64,000 bases of DNA from Bin5 sp034422415 (GCA_965202955.1 OZ241871.1:1488001-1552000); one strand, 5' to 3'. Counted from the first letter of the stretch, positions 10,648 to 19,976 are shown. Notes: generated from the letters alone by a model not told the origin. Numbers and translations: made by a program.

Positions 10648-11319
10648 ATGGTGGCGCACGCAGTCAAACTGGCCCCATCCATTCTAACTGCTGATTTCGG
10701 TCGCCTGCAGGAGGAGGTTCTGGCGGCGGAACAGGGTGGCGCCGACCTGCTCCACCTCGATGTCATGGATGGGCGTTTCGTCCCCAATATCACCTTCGGG
10801 CCGCTTGTGGTGGAGGCGGTCCACCGGATAACGCAGCTGCCTCTGGACGTGCACCTGATGATCGAGGAGCCGGAGCGGTACCTGGAACTCTTCGCCAAGG
10901 CCGGAGCCAGCACCATTACGGTTCATCTGGAAGCGTGCCTCCATCTGCATCGGGCCGTCCAGCAGATTGTCGACTTGGGCTGCCAGGTCGGCGTCGCTCT
11001 GAATCCTGCCACGCCGATTGAAGGCATTCGCGAGATCGCGCCCTTTGTCGATCAGGTGCTGGTGATGAGTGTCAATCCCGGCTTCGGTAACCAGCGCTTT
11101 ATCCAGACGATGACCAGCAAGCTGCGGCGAACGCGCAAGCTCCTGGATGAGTTCAACCCTACCTGTGACCTGGAAGTGGACGGCGGCATTGGCATTGGAA
11201 ACATCCGCGACGTGCAGCGCAACGGCGCCAATGTCATCGTCGTCGGCAGCGCAGTCTACAACAGTGGCGGCAGTGTCGGCGAAAACCTTGCTGCGCTGCG
11301 GGACGCCTGCTCCGCCTGA
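10648..11319 (+). CDS. rpe: Ribulose-phosphate 3-epimerase
   Basis: A 223-residue TIM-barrel enzyme that interconverts ribulose 5-phosphate and xylulose 5-phosphate in the pentose phosphate pathway. It shows the expected order: LAPSILTADF at the N-terminus, LHLDVMDGRFVPNITFG with metal/catalytic His and Asp, LDVHLMI, VNPGFGNQ, and the catalytic-Asp segment EVDGGIG. ATG at 10648 has an excellent AAGGAGG at an 8-base spacing; the open frame extends to 10570 but overlaps the preceding gene without a ribosome binding site. Confidence 0.95.
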   Translation: MVAHAVKLAPSILTADFGRLQEEVLAAEQGGADLLHLDVMDGRFVPNITFGPLVVEAVHRITQLPLDVHLMIEEPERYLELFAKAGASTITVHLEACLHLHRAVQQIVDLGCQVGVALNPATPIEGIREIAPFVDQVLVMSVNPGFGNQRFIQTMTSKLRRTRKLLDEFNPTCDLEVDGGIGIGNIRDVQRNGANVIVVGSAVYNSGGSVGENLAALRDACSA

Positions 11320-11339
11320 GAAGGTGGACAGTCAGTACG

Positions 11340-11360
11340 CGGCCTGAACGCCGCAGGCCG
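11340..11360 (+). terminator. Possible hairpin after rpe
   Basis: CGGCCTG and CAGGCCG form a 7-base-pair stem with a 7-base loop just after rpe, in the gap between convergent rpe and cdsA. There is no U-tract, so intrinsic termination is uncertain. Confidence 0.35.
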
Positions 11361-11454
11361 TGCTGGCGTTGCGCTACAGTCCCCGTACAGCAGGCGCGGC
11401 CGCTTCCGTTCTTGCGTGGCGCCCCGATTCCGTTCCAGCCGATCGATACCCTGC

Positions 11455-12297
11455 TCACGCGCCCGCGCCCAGCAGCAGGGCCATCTGATAGACGAAAGGC
11501 AGCACGAACATGATGCTGTCCAGCCGGTCGAGAAAGCCGCCGTGGCCGGGCAGAAACAGGCCGCTGTCCTTCACGCCGATCTGCCGTTTGAGCATACTGA
11601 TCGCCAGATCGCCGAACAGCGCCAGAATCCCACCCACCAAACCGATCAGGGCGCCCAGCCAGAGCGTCATTTCGAGGGGTGACCAGTAGGCCACCGCCGC
11701 GCCGGCCAGTGTCGCCCCTATCCAGCCGCCCACCGTCCCTTCCCAGCTCTTTTTGGGGCTGAGCGCCGGCAGAATTCGCTTGCGGCCCAGTGTAACGCCA
11801 ACAAAATAGGCTGCGCTGTCGTTCACCATCGTGACGGCGAGCCCGAGCAGCAGCCAATAGAGACCGTCGGGCAGGAGACGCAGCGCAACCGCCTGCCCAA
11901 GCATCAGCCCGAGATAGACCGCGCCGGCCGCGGTGAGGGCCCAGTCGAAAAATGGCCTGCTTCCCGGTTCCTGCCTCCCACTTCCACCCTCCGCCGGCGG
12001 CGCGGCGCGCGGCTGCGACAACAGAATGCGGATGAAGATGATGATGAAACCGAATGTCAGGACCAGCTGCGGTTCCAGCGGGACGAGCGGCCAGTGGGAG
12101 AGCAGCAACGCCAGAGTCCAGACGATCCCGAACCAGCGCGCCGGCTTGTAGCCGCCCCGCTCGATCAGGACATAGTATTCGTATGCCCCGAACGATGCGA
12201 AGATAAAGACCAGAACCACCCACCAGAATCGGCCGTACCAGAACGCCAGCAAAACCGGAACCAGCGCAAGCAGGCCAGCGATGACTCGTCGTTTCAC
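11455..12297 (-). CDS. cdsA: Phosphatidate cytidylyltransferase
   Basis: A 280-residue integral membrane enzyme that makes CDP-diacylglycerol from phosphatidate and CTP, the entry to phospholipid head-group synthesis. It has seven or eight hydrophobic segments. The C-terminal CdsA signature is intact: SMLKRQIGVKDSG followed by LPGHGGFLDRLDS, with the conserved K-D and H-G-G-x-x-D-R residues. The start appears to be GTG at 12297. It is the last gene of the rpsB-tsf-pyrH-frr-uppS-cdsA order seen in many bacteria, 77 bases after uppS. Confidence 0.93.
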   Translation of the reverse strand: MKRRVIAGLLALVPVLLAFWYGRFWWVVLVFIFASFGAYEYYVLIERGGYKPARWFGIVWTLALLLSHWPLVPLEPQLVLTFGFIIIFIRILLSQPRAAPPAEGGSGRQEPGSRPFFDWALTAAGAVYLGLMLGQAVALRLLPDGLYWLLLGLAVTMVNDSAAYFVGVTLGRKRILPALSPKKSWEGTVGGWIGATLAGAAVAYWSPLEMTLWLGALIGLVGGILALFGDLAISMLKRQIGVKDSGLFLPGHGGFLDRLDSIMFVLPFVYQMALLLGAGA

Positions 12298-12374
12298 CGT
12301 TCCAAATATCCGATTACAGGACCGCTAAGGAGGGGCAGGGAGGGGGAGCGGGAGTTCCCGCAGAGCGAACGTGT

Positions 12375-13139
12375 CTATTCCGCGTCCGGCACGCTGCCGA
12401 AACGCCGGTCGCGGCGATTATACTCGTTCAGCGCCTTGAACAACTCTGCCTTGTCGAAATTGGGCCAATAGGTTGGGGTCGAATAGTACTCGGCGTAGAC
12501 CGCCTGCCAGATCAGAAAGTTGCTCATGCGCCAGTCGCCGCCGGTGCGGATGATCAGGTCCGGGTCGGGCAAACCCTCCGTATACAGATAGCGGCTGAAC
12601 GTCTCTTCACTGAGAGAATCCGGGTCGATTCCATCTCTGATAATTTGGCGGGTTGCGTCCAGAATCTCCCCGCGGCCGCCGTAATTGAAGGCCACGTTCA
12701 GAATGATCGTATCGTTGTGTTTTGTGTAATCGATCGCGTGCAAAATCTGCTTCTGAAGCTCTTCGTTGATGCCTGTGAGGCGACCACTATGACGGATCTG
12801 CACGCCGTTCTCGTGCAGTTCCTGCAGCCGGTTCCGCAGTGCCGTCCCCAGCAACCGCATCAGCCCCGACACCTCCTCGATCGGCCTAGACCAGTTCTCG
12901 GTGGAGAAGGCGTAAATCGTCAGCACCTTGATGCCGAACTCGACAGAGGCTTCCAGAACCGGTCGGATGTTGTCGACACCGGCGCGATGGCCGACATATC
13001 GAATCAGTCCTCTTTCCGTTGCCCAACGACCATTCCCGTCCATGATGAGCCCCACATGATAGGGAACTCTGGCGAGAGAGGGGAAACCGCTTTCCATCTG
13101 GTTGTCGGGGCTTTGCCGAACTATGCCAGGGCTGCTCAA
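12375..13139 (-). CDS. uppS: Isoprenyl transferase (undecaprenyl diphosphate synthase)
   Basis: A 254-residue cis-prenyltransferase that extends farnesyl diphosphate to the lipid carrier for cell-wall synthesis. The catalytic Asp is in MDGNGRWA (Asp34). Downstream segments STENWSRP and PDPDLIIRTGGDWRMSNF match the diphosphate and isopentenyl-diphosphate binding regions. The preferred start is TTG at 13139 because AAAGGAG lies 11 bases upstream; an ATG at 13097 has no visible ribosome binding site. It follows frr by 22 bases, consistent with one operon. Confidence 0.93.
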   Translation of the reverse strand: MSSPGIVRQSPDNQMESGFPSLARVPYHVGLIMDGNGRWATERGLIRYVGHRAGVDNIRPVLEASVEFGIKVLTIYAFSTENWSRPIEEVSGLMRLLGTALRNRLQELHENGVQIRHSGRLTGINEELQKQILHAIDYTKHNDTIILNVAFNYGGRGEILDATRQIIRDGIDPDSLSEETFSRYLYTEGLPDPDLIIRTGGDWRMSNFLIWQAVYAEYYSTPTYWPNFDKAELFKALNEYNRRDRRFGSVPDAE

Positions 13140-13161
13140 TGGAACGCTGACTCCTTTGCGC

Positions 13162-13719
13162 TCAGATCGTCATGATCTCCGTCTCTTTGTCGCGTGCAAT
13201 CTGGTCGACCTGGGTTACGAAACTATCGGTGACCTCCTGCGCCTGGTCCTGGCCGCTGTGCAGGTCATCCTCCGTGATCAGCCCCTCGCCTTCAAAGGCG
13301 CGCATATCTTTGATCGCATCTCGCCTGATGTTGCGGATGGCGACGCGTGCCTCCTCGGCGCGGCGCGCCACCTGTTTCGTCAGATCGCGGCGTCTCTCCT
13401 CCGTCAGCGGTGGAATCGCCAGGTGAATCTGTTTGCCGTCGTTGTTCGGCGTCAGCCCGATGTCCGACATGGCGATTGCTCGTTCGATGGCCGCGATGTC
13501 GGTCGGCGTATAGGGCCGAATCTGCAGCGTCTGCGCTTCCGGCACCGAAATCGACGCAATCTGCATCAACGGGGTTGGGATGCCGTGATAGTCCACGGTC
13601 AGACGCTCGACGAGCGCAGGGCTGGCCCGCCCCGTGCGAATCGTCATCAGATCGGTATGAAGGCTGCCGATCGCCTTGCCCATGCGGTCCCGGGTGTCGT
13701 CCAAAATATCGTCAATCAC
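13162..13719 (-). CDS. frr: Ribosome recycling factor
   Basis: A 185-residue protein of normal family length that splits post-termination ribosomes together with EF-G. Family segments are the N-terminal helix with LHTDLMTIRTGRASPAL, the beta domain VDYHGIPTPLMQIASI, and the C-terminal coiled-coil helices rich in Glu, Lys and Arg. The start is GTG at 13719 with AAGGAG 7 bases upstream. uppS follows at 22 bases. Confidence 0.95.
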   Translation of the reverse strand: MIDDILDDTRDRMGKAIGSLHTDLMTIRTGRASPALVERLTVDYHGIPTPLMQIASISVPEAQTLQIRPYTPTDIAAIERAIAMSDIGLTPNNDGKQIHLAIPPLTEERRRDLTKQVARRAEEARVAIRNIRRDAIKDMRAFEGEGLITEDDLHSGQDQAQEVTDSFVTQVDQIARDKETEIMTI

Positions 13720-14008
13720 AACCGAACTCCTTCCACATCAGCGGCGCGCAAGGGCTCTTTCGCCGCGTTGAGGCCAACGCAAGCCCTCTCGATTGGTGGT
13801 CAGGCCATGGCCGCTCGAACAGTGGCGCAAGGAAGAGTGTTTTTCTGCTGAAGCCGTCCTTAGCGAATTTCAGGGTAGGATAGTACCGCTCAATCTGAAG
13901 TCTGGATAGAGTTCCTTCACATCCTCGGTTCTCTGGTTGTACGCTATTCTATCAGAGGTTCAGAACAAAGGAAAAACGATGTTTGAGGCCCCGCTGCCGG
14001 CGCCGGCG

Positions 14009-14740
14009 TCAAGATGTCGTTGCGCTGGAAAAGACAGTGCCGACCGGCTCACCCTTGACTACCTTCACCAACGCGTCCTCGGCCCAAACATTGATGATGG
14101 AGATCGGCAGGCTATTGTCCATGCACATCGCGATCGCGGTGCTGTCCATCACGCCGACCCGCATTTGGAGCGCGTCGATGTAAGAGAGCTGTTTGAAGCG
14201 CCGCGCGTCGCTGTTTTGCTTCGGGTCCTTGTCGTAGACGGCGTCCACCTTTGTCGCTTTAACCAGGATTTCGGCGTTGATTTCCATCGCCCGCAGGCTG
14301 GCAGCCGTATCGGTCGTAAAATAGGGGCTGCCTGTGCCGGCGCCGAAGATGACGACACGGCCTTTTTCCAGATGACGGATCGCCCTCCGCTGAATGTAAG
14401 GCTCGGCCACCGCCCTGACCTCGATGCCGGTCATCACGCGCGTGGGCAGGCCGCCGCGTTCCAGCGCGTCCTGCAACGCGAGCGCGTTCATCACCGTCGC
14501 CAGCATGCCCATATGGTCGGCAGTGACCCGCTCCATGCCATGATCGAGGCCGTCTTCCTTTCCCCGCCACATATTGCCGCCGCCGATAACCAGCGCCACT
14601 TCCGCGCCGAGGTTGACGACTGCCAGGATCTTCTGGGCTGCCTCCTCGGCCCGTCTCGGGTTTATGCCGAATCCACCCTCCCCGGCCAGCGCCTCCCCTC
14701 CCATCTTGAGTAGAACGCGGCGGTACTTGAGAACAGCCAT
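14009..14740 (-). CDS. pyrH: UMP kinase
   Basis: A 243-residue hexameric UMP kinase of the amino-acid-kinase fold, making UDP from UMP. Visible marks are LLKMGGEALAG at the N-terminus, the glycine loop VIGGGNMWRG, the UMP-binding HMGMLATVMNALALQDALE, and GAGTGSPYFTTDTAA. ATG at 14740 has AAGGAG at a 9-base spacing; the longer open frame to 14923 runs through the terminator between tsf and pyrH and is not credible. frr follows after a 289-base gap, longer than is usual for this pair. Confidence 0.95.
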   Translation of the reverse strand: MAVLKYRRVLLKMGGEALAGEGGFGINPRRAEEAAQKILAVVNLGAEVALVIGGGNMWRGKEDGLDHGMERVTADHMGMLATVMNALALQDALERGGLPTRVMTGIEVRAVAEPYIQRRAIRHLEKGRVVIFGAGTGSPYFTTDTAASLRAMEINAEILVKATKVDAVYDKDPKQNSDARRFKQLSYIDALQMRVGVMDSTAIAMCMDNSLPISIINVWAEDALVKVVKGEPVGTVFSSATTS

Positions 14741-14797
14741 TTCACGCAACTCCTTCGTCTGAACGCCGTTTCCCCACGTGGCGCGCTGGCGATGAGA

Positions 14798-14830
14798 TAA
14801 AAAAGCCCAGCCCAACAGTAAGGCTGGGCT
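14798..14830 (-). terminator. Intrinsic terminator between tsf and pyrH
   Basis: A perfect 9-base-pair stem (14804-14812 with 14822-14830, sequence AGCCCAGCC/GGCTGGGCT) with a 9-base loop. On the minus strand it is followed by TTTTTTATC, a proper U-tract. It lies immediately after tsf, so transcription from rpsB-tsf should largely stop here, and pyrH-frr-uppS-cdsA probably has its own promoter or depends on readthrough. Confidence 0.85.
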
Positions 14831-14846
14831 GGGTCGGGCGGCGCGT

Positions 14847-15440
14847 CTAGCCGACCTGCATGCGGCTGAACCGGCGAACCTGGATGTTCTCTCCCAGGCT
14901 GGCAATGTTTTCCACCAACACATCCTTAACGTTTCTATCCGAGTCCTTGAAATAGACCTGCTCCATCAGGCAGACGTCGCTGTACCATTTCTCCAGCTTG
15001 CCTTGCGCAATTCGGTCAAGGATCTTTTCCGGCTTGCCGCTCGCCTGCGCCTGCGCCTTATAGATCGACATCTCTTTGTCCAGCACATCGGCGGGAACCT
15101 CCTCCCGCGCCAGATATTCGGGGCTGGCTGCCACAATGTGCATAGCCAGATCGTGCGCCAGCCCCTGAAACTGCTCGGTGCGGGCGACAAAATCGGTCTC
15201 ACAGTTGAGTTCGACCAGCGCGGCCACCTTGCTGCCGTGATGTACGTAGGCGCCGATGATCCCTTCATGCGCAACCCGGTCGGCCTTTTTGGCTGCGGCT
15301 GACAGTCCCTTTTCGCGCAGATATTCCACCGCCCTGTCGAAATCACCGTCCGTTTCGATCAGCGCGTTCTTGCAGTCGAGCATGCCGGCCCCCGTCGCGC
15401 CGCGTAACTCCTTAACCATCTGTGCCGTGATAGCAGCCAT
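14847..15440 (-). CDS. tsf: Elongation factor Ts
   Basis: A 197-residue EF-Ts, the guanine-nucleotide exchange factor for EF-Tu. The N-terminal UBA-like domain (MVKELRGATGAGMLDCKNAL) and the signature ELNCETDFVAR are intact. It is the short form with one core subdomain, as in several thermophile and Chloroflexota lineages, rather than the 280-residue E. coli type. ATG at 15440 has GAGGAGGGAGA just upstream; the frame extends seven codons further to 15461 without support. Confidence 0.95.
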   Translation of the reverse strand: MAAITAQMVKELRGATGAGMLDCKNALIETDGDFDRAVEYLREKGLSAAAKKADRVAHEGIIGAYVHHGSKVAALVELNCETDFVARTEQFQGLAHDLAMHIVAASPEYLAREEVPADVLDKEMSIYKAQAQASGKPEKILDRIAQGKLEKWYSDVCLMEQVYFKDSDRNVKDVLVENIASLGENIQVRRFSRMQVG

Positions 15441-15664
15441 TCTCTCCCTCCTCGTTGCCATTCTCTATATCAGTCCACGCGTCAGCGCGTAAATGGTCTT
15501 CCCGCGTAAACGCCCGCACAGCGTGAACGGTTCTCCCCGCAGCCGTGCGGACGTTCAGGCCTGATTGCCGGTGACGGCAGGCAAACCGGCCCTGTGCCAT
15601 CTTTCAGCGCGACACCCTTCCGGCTCTATCCGCGCGCGCGGCGGCCGAAACAGATCGGCTCCGT

Positions 15665-16657
15665 CTATCCCTCGCCGCCAACCGGCTCGGCATCCGTCTG
15701 CTGTGCGGATTCAGACTGCTCGGCCTCCTCCACCTGGGGCGCCTCAGCCTCAGCCGGCTGTTCCTCTGTCTCCACCGCGTCGGCGCTCATCCCGGCCGCG
15801 TCTGTTTCCGTCACGGCGTCCGCTTCCGTCGCCCTGGCCGCGCCGTCAGCCGCGCCCTCCTCCTCATCCTCCATGCCCTGCAGCTTGGCCAGCGTGCTCG
15901 GCCCAAGGTACTGCTCCAACTCCGCCAGTTCGTCTTCGGAGACCTGTCCCGTTTCCACCATATCGACCTCGCGGAACCGCCGCCCGTCTTCGACTGCATC
16001 GGCGACTATCTGCGTGATCAGCTTGACCGAGCGAATCGCATCATCATTTCCGGGTATGATATAGGTAATCTTATCCGGGTCCGAGTTGGTATCGGTCACC
16101 GCAATCAGCGGGATGCCGATCTTGTTCGCCTCCTTGACCGCCAGCTCTTCCCGTATCGTGTCGATGACAAAGATCAGGTTGGGCATCTCAGTGAGCGTCT
16201 TGATCCCGCCGATACGCCGGTTCAACTTGGCGAGCTCACGATCGATCACCAACTGTTCGATCTTGGGGAGCGACTGAAACTCGCCGTTGGACTTGCGCCG
16301 TTCCTGGCGGTTCAGAAAGTCGATCCGTTGCTTGATCGTGGCCCAATTTGTCAGCGTGCCGCCCAGCCAGCGATTGTGGATGTAGGGCATGCCGCAACGG
16401 GATGCCTCCTGTTCGATCGTGCCCTGCGCCTGCCTCTTGGTGCCGACAAACAGGACTGTGCCGCCCCCGGCCACCAGGCGGCGCACCATCTCATAGTATT
16501 CATTGATCCGCGTCATCGTCTGATGCAGATCAATTATGTGGATCCCGCTGCGTTCAGTAAAGATATACGGCCGCATCTTCGGATTCCAGCGGCGGGTCCT
16601 GTGCCCGAAATGCACGCCCGCCTCCAACAGCTGTTTCATCGTTACCGCTGATGCCAC
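15665..16657 (-). CDS. rpsB: 30S ribosomal protein S2 with acidic C-terminal tail
   Basis: A 330-residue uS2. The core, from MKQLLEAGVHFGHRTRRWNP through FVGTKRQAQ, RWLGGTLTNW and the C-terminal DSDPDKITYIIPGND-like region, is normal. After about residue 250 comes a low-complexity tail of roughly 75 residues rich in Glu, Asp, Ala and Thr, which typical S2 lacks. The start is taken as GTG at 16657, since GGAGG lies 5 bases upstream and the resulting six residues before MKQLL match the family; ATG at 16639 is the alternative. tsf follows 224 bases downstream. Confidence 0.95.
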   Translation of the reverse strand: MASAVTMKQLLEAGVHFGHRTRRWNPKMRPYIFTERSGIHIIDLHQTMTRINEYYEMVRRLVAGGGTVLFVGTKRQAQGTIEQEASRCGMPYIHNRWLGGTLTNWATIKQRIDFLNRQERRKSNGEFQSLPKIEQLVIDRELAKLNRRIGGIKTLTEMPNLIFVIDTIREELAVKEANKIGIPLIAVTDTNSDPDKITYIIPGNDDAIRSVKLITQIVADAVEDGRRFREVDMVETGQVSEDELAELEQYLGPSTLAKLQGMEDEEEGAADGAARATEADAVTETDAAGMSADAVETEEQPAEAEAPQVEEAEQSESAQQTDAEPVGGEG

Positions 16658-16880
16658 GAGAACCTCCAGGGTTGCGCTTCCGCCCTGTTCACTCCGGGAA
16701 TGACCGCATGTGGGCGGCACCCCATTCCTCAGTCCCAGGACGTGCAGAATGGATAGAAAGTCGATCGGGTCTGCCGGATGGGTTCACCCCCACAGACCAA
16801 ATGTAGATGATAGCATAGACAGTACCGTCTTCAAAAACAGACCGGGCGGAGATTCTCCACAAAACCGGAACGCTTCAGAA

Positions 16881-17600
16881 CTACGCCGCTTCCTTGAAGT
16901 CGCAAAAACGATACCCCAGACCCCGCTCCGTGAAAATGTAGCGCGGTTTCGACTGGTCCGGCTCGATCTTCTTGCGCAGATAGGTAATATAGAGACGCAA
17001 CAGATGATTGTCGTTCACATACTCGTGCCCCCACGCCTTCGTCAGCAGGACCTCATGCGGCACCACCCAACCGGCGTTCTGGATCAGTTGATGCAGCAAT
17101 CGATACTCGGTCGGGCGCAAACTGAGCCTTTCACCTTCGACAATGACATCGCGCCGTTGCAGGTCCACCTGCAACCGCTCATCAATCGTAACTATCTGAT
17201 CTTCCGGGCGCGGATTCGTCACTTCAAACCGGCGCAGCACGGCGCGGATCCGGCTGGATAGCTCGCGCGGGCTGAACGGCTTCGTCACATAGTCGTCCGC
17301 CCCCAGATCCAGTCCCCGGATGCGGTCCTCCTCATCGGAGCGCACCGTAAGCATAATCGCGGGAATGTCGCTGATCTCGCGCAGCCGCTCCAGCGTCTCA
17401 TAGCCGTCCAGCCCCGGCATCTCGACATCCAGAAGCACCAGGTTCGGCTCGTATTCGCGTATCTTTTCCAGCGCCTGAAAGCCGTCATTGGCTTCGAGAG
17501 TCTGATAGCCTTCCAGGTCCAGGTTCATCTTGACGAACCGCACCATGCGCGGCTCGTCGTCGACGACCAGGATCTGTTTGGCCGGGCCTGTCTTCGTCAT
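16881..17600 (-). CDS. OmpR/PhoB-family response regulator
   Basis: A 239-residue two-component regulator. The receiver domain has the acidic pair Asp14-Asp15, the phosphoacceptor Asp58 (VLLDVEMPG), Thr85 and Lys107 (TKPFSP), all present. A winged-helix DNA-binding domain follows (about 135-235), with LRPTEYRLLHQL, the recognition segment VNDNHLLRLYITYLRKKIE, and RGLGYRF at the end. No histidine kinase gene is adjacent, so it is an orphan. A palindrome overlaps its presumed promoter at 17785-17800. Confidence 0.92.
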   Translation of the reverse strand: MTKTGPAKQILVVDDEPRMVRFVKMNLDLEGYQTLEANDGFQALEKIREYEPNLVLLDVEMPGLDGYETLERLREISDIPAIMLTVRSDEEDRIRGLDLGADDYVTKPFSPRELSSRIRAVLRRFEVTNPRPEDQIVTIDERLQVDLQRRDVIVEGERLSLRPTEYRLLHQLIQNAGWVVPHEVLLTKAWGHEYVNDNHLLRLYITYLRKKIEPDQSKPRYIFTERGLGYRFCDFKEAA

Positions 17601-18092
17601 TATTGCATTGCCTCAGTACCGCTTCTGCTGCGCCCCCGCGGGCTGGCGATACCCATGATAACACGAACATTCGGGACGGGGATAACAGTGGCCTCGTTCT
17701 GTAACGGCACGGCCCGCTGGAGTGCAGAAACTCTTCCGCGGGTTGGTCTATAAGAGTAATCGCGCAGCGCAAACGCGCAACTGTACTTCACTATAAAGTG
17801 AACCTCAATTAACGATGGCGTTAAGGGATACCGCACAGACTTTCCTCCCGGATTTGCCCGATTTCCCGACTTTTCCGTGCTATACTTTGCCGATCATAGA
17901 CCCTTCCGGAACGACGCCGGCACATGCCGGCAATTCACTGGGGAAGGAGGGGCGTCCAGGCGCTGTCCATGTGTTCCTTGTCTGTTTGTGCCTTTAACGC
18001 CGGCCGCTGGCGTGCCGAAAGCCTTTCTGCAGTTTCGAGACTGAGGACGCAGCCATCTTTCCCACTTAAAGGATCATTCAGGGTGGATCAAG
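17601..18092. other. Divergent intergenic region at the border of the metal-uptake island
   Basis: About 490 bases between the minus-strand regulator and the plus-strand ABC genes. Besides the palindrome at 17785, an extended -10 motif (TGCTATACT, 17878-17886) could start the plus-strand operon; no good -35 goes with it. No tRNA, riboswitch or Fur-like box was recognised. Confidence 0.4.
17785..17800. promoter_or_regulatory. 16-base palindrome upstream of the response regulator
   Basis: TTCACT-ATAA-AGTGAA is a perfect inverted repeat about 185 bases upstream of the regulator start. Read on the minus strand it contains TATAGT, a good -10 element, so a bound protein would block a promoter. It could be an autoregulatory operator; this is inference. 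Confidence 0.4.
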
Positions 18093-19976
18093 GTGACTGA
18101 TTCGACCTTAACAATTCCTTCCGCGACCGAAAGCTCAAAGTCTGTTGCGACGGGAACGAATGAGAGCGTCGGACCTGACGAAATCACGTTTCTGACCGGT
18201 TTCCGGTTGATGCTGCCCTTTGCCCGCGGCAACTGGAAGGCTTTCGCAGCAGCGGCAGCCCTGTCGTCGCTGTCGTCGCTTGCAATGCTAGGCCCATTCT
18301 GGGTCATTTACCGTGCCGTGGACGACGTCGTAAGCGGCGAAGCCACTCGCGCTGATTTGTACCGTTACGCCGGGATTGCGGCCGCGTTTCTCGCGCTCCA
18401 ATACACACTGGGCGCGGCCGGGGAGTGGGTCTCGCATCGCGGGGCGTATGCGACTCTAGAGCAGCTGCGTTTGCGCATAGGACGGCGCCTCGGGAACGTT
18501 CCGCTGGGCTTTCTTACCAGCAAGCGTTCGGGCCAGATCCAGCGTTCGCTAAGCGACGATATTGAAAGACTAGAGCTCTTTCTCGCTCACATCGTTCCCG
18601 ACATGGTATCTGCGTTCACAGCGATGACGTTCCTGATCGTGTGGCTATTTTTTGTGGATTGGCGGATGGCCTTGGTGAGCCTTGCGGTCGTCGTGGTTGC
18701 GCTACCGATTATGGCGATAGGAGTCAGGATCGGCAGCGGAAAACTGGCTGAGTATACGCGTAGTATGGCGCGCATGAACTCCTCAATCGTGGAATTCATA
18801 CGCGCGATGCCGGTAGTGCGCACCTTTAACGGGACCGGACGGGTCTTCGGGGAGACGAAAACTGCAATCGACGCTGCGGCAAAGTATGAATCTGACTGGG
18901 GACGGGAGTTTCTGCCGCTCTTTACGGTCTTTTACGTATTGGTGAGCTCACCGGTGCTTACGATCATCCCGTTTGGGCTTCTGTTTTGGCACCTGGGACT
19001 GATCAATACCTCGTCGCTTCTCTTCTTTTTTGTCGTAGGGCTCGGCTTCACAATGCCGCTGATGCGTATACTCCACGTGATAGCGACTATGGCCCACATC
19101 GGTCTCGGCGCACGGCTGGTTCGCGAATTGGACAACGCGGACGTCTTGCCCCAGGCCAGTGAAGAGGCGTTCGTTGAAAGTGCAAGCATCGAGGTCAACG
19201 GCGTCGCGTTCTCCTACGCGAACGGGACCGAACGGTCGCGGCAGGTCTTGCAGGGGATAACCTTCACGGCCGAGCCGGGCACGGTAACGGCAATTGTAGG
19301 CCCGTCGGGGGCCGGAAAATCGACCCTGGCGCGGCTGATCGCCCGCTTTTGGGACGTGGACAACGGAAGAATCGCCATCGGAGGGGTCGACATTCGCGAT
19401 ATGCCGATGACCCAGCTGATGGAACAGGTCGCGTTTGTTTTTCAGGAGACCTTTCTCTTCAACGACTCGGTAGCGGCCAACTTGCGCATGGCGAAACCTG
19501 ACGCGACAGACGAAGAAATCGTGGACGCGGCCAAGGCGGCGCGCGCGCACGAATTCATCGCGGCGATGCCGCAGGGCTACGAGACTCCCCTCGGCGAATA
19601 CGGGGACCGTCTGTCGGGCGGCGAGCGTCAGAGACTGGCGATCGCGCGTGCAATCCTGAAGCAGGCCCCGATCGTTGTCCTTGACGAGGCGACGGCCTTC
19701 GCCGACCCGGATAACGAGGTGGCCCTGCAGGAGGCCCTGAACGGTCTGACGGAGGGCAGAACAGTGCTCGTGATCGCCCATCGTCTTTCCACGGTCGCCG
19801 GGGCCGATCAGACGCTGGTGCTCGATGAAGGGCGGATTATCGAGCGCGGCAGACACGGGGAGTTGATCGAGCAAGAAGGGCTCTACGCGCAAATGTGGGA
19901 TGCCTTCTCGAGTGCCTCCAGAATAGCACTGACGGCCGGCAGACAGGACCCGGCAGGTGGAGGAGTAGCGGCATGA
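18093..19976 (+). CDS. ABC transporter, exporter fold, IrtA/YbtP-like siderophore subunit
   Basis: A 627-residue half transporter: six transmembrane helices in about residues 40-350, then a nucleotide-binding domain with Walker A GPSGAGKST, signature LSGGERQR, Walker B VVLDEATAFADP and the switch His in IAHRLS. The ATAFADP D-loop variant is typical of IrtA/YbtP, which import ferric siderophores despite the exporter fold. No siderophore-interacting FAD domain is fused; a separate FhuF-type gene follows. The start is GTG at 18093. It overlaps its partner gene by ATGA, implying coupled synthesis of a heterodimer. General type IV export is the alternative. Confidence 0.8.
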   Translation: MTDSTLTIPSATESSKSVATGTNESVGPDEITFLTGFRLMLPFARGNWKAFAAAAALSSLSSLAMLGPFWVIYRAVDDVVSGEATRADLYRYAGIAAAFLALQYTLGAAGEWVSHRGAYATLEQLRLRIGRRLGNVPLGFLTSKRSGQIQRSLSDDIERLELFLAHIVPDMVSAFTAMTFLIVWLFFVDWRMALVSLAVVVVALPIMAIGVRIGSGKLAEYTRSMARMNSSIVEFIRAMPVVRTFNGTGRVFGETKTAIDAAAKYESDWGREFLPLFTVFYVLVSSPVLTIIPFGLLFWHLGLINTSSLLFFFVVGLGFTMPLMRILHVIATMAHIGLGARLVRELDNADVLPQASEEAFVESASIEVNGVAFSYANGTERSRQVLQGITFTAEPGTVTAIVGPSGAGKSTLARLIARFWDVDNGRIAIGGVDIRDMPMTQLMEQVAFVFQETFLFNDSVAANLRMAKPDATDEEIVDAAKAARAHEFIAAMPQGYETPLGEYGDRLSGGERQRLAIARAILKQAPIVVLDEATAFADPDNEVALQEALNGLTEGRTVLVIAHRLSTVAGADQTLVLDEGRIIERGRHGELIEQEGLYAQMWDAFSSASRIALTAGRQDPAGGGVAA

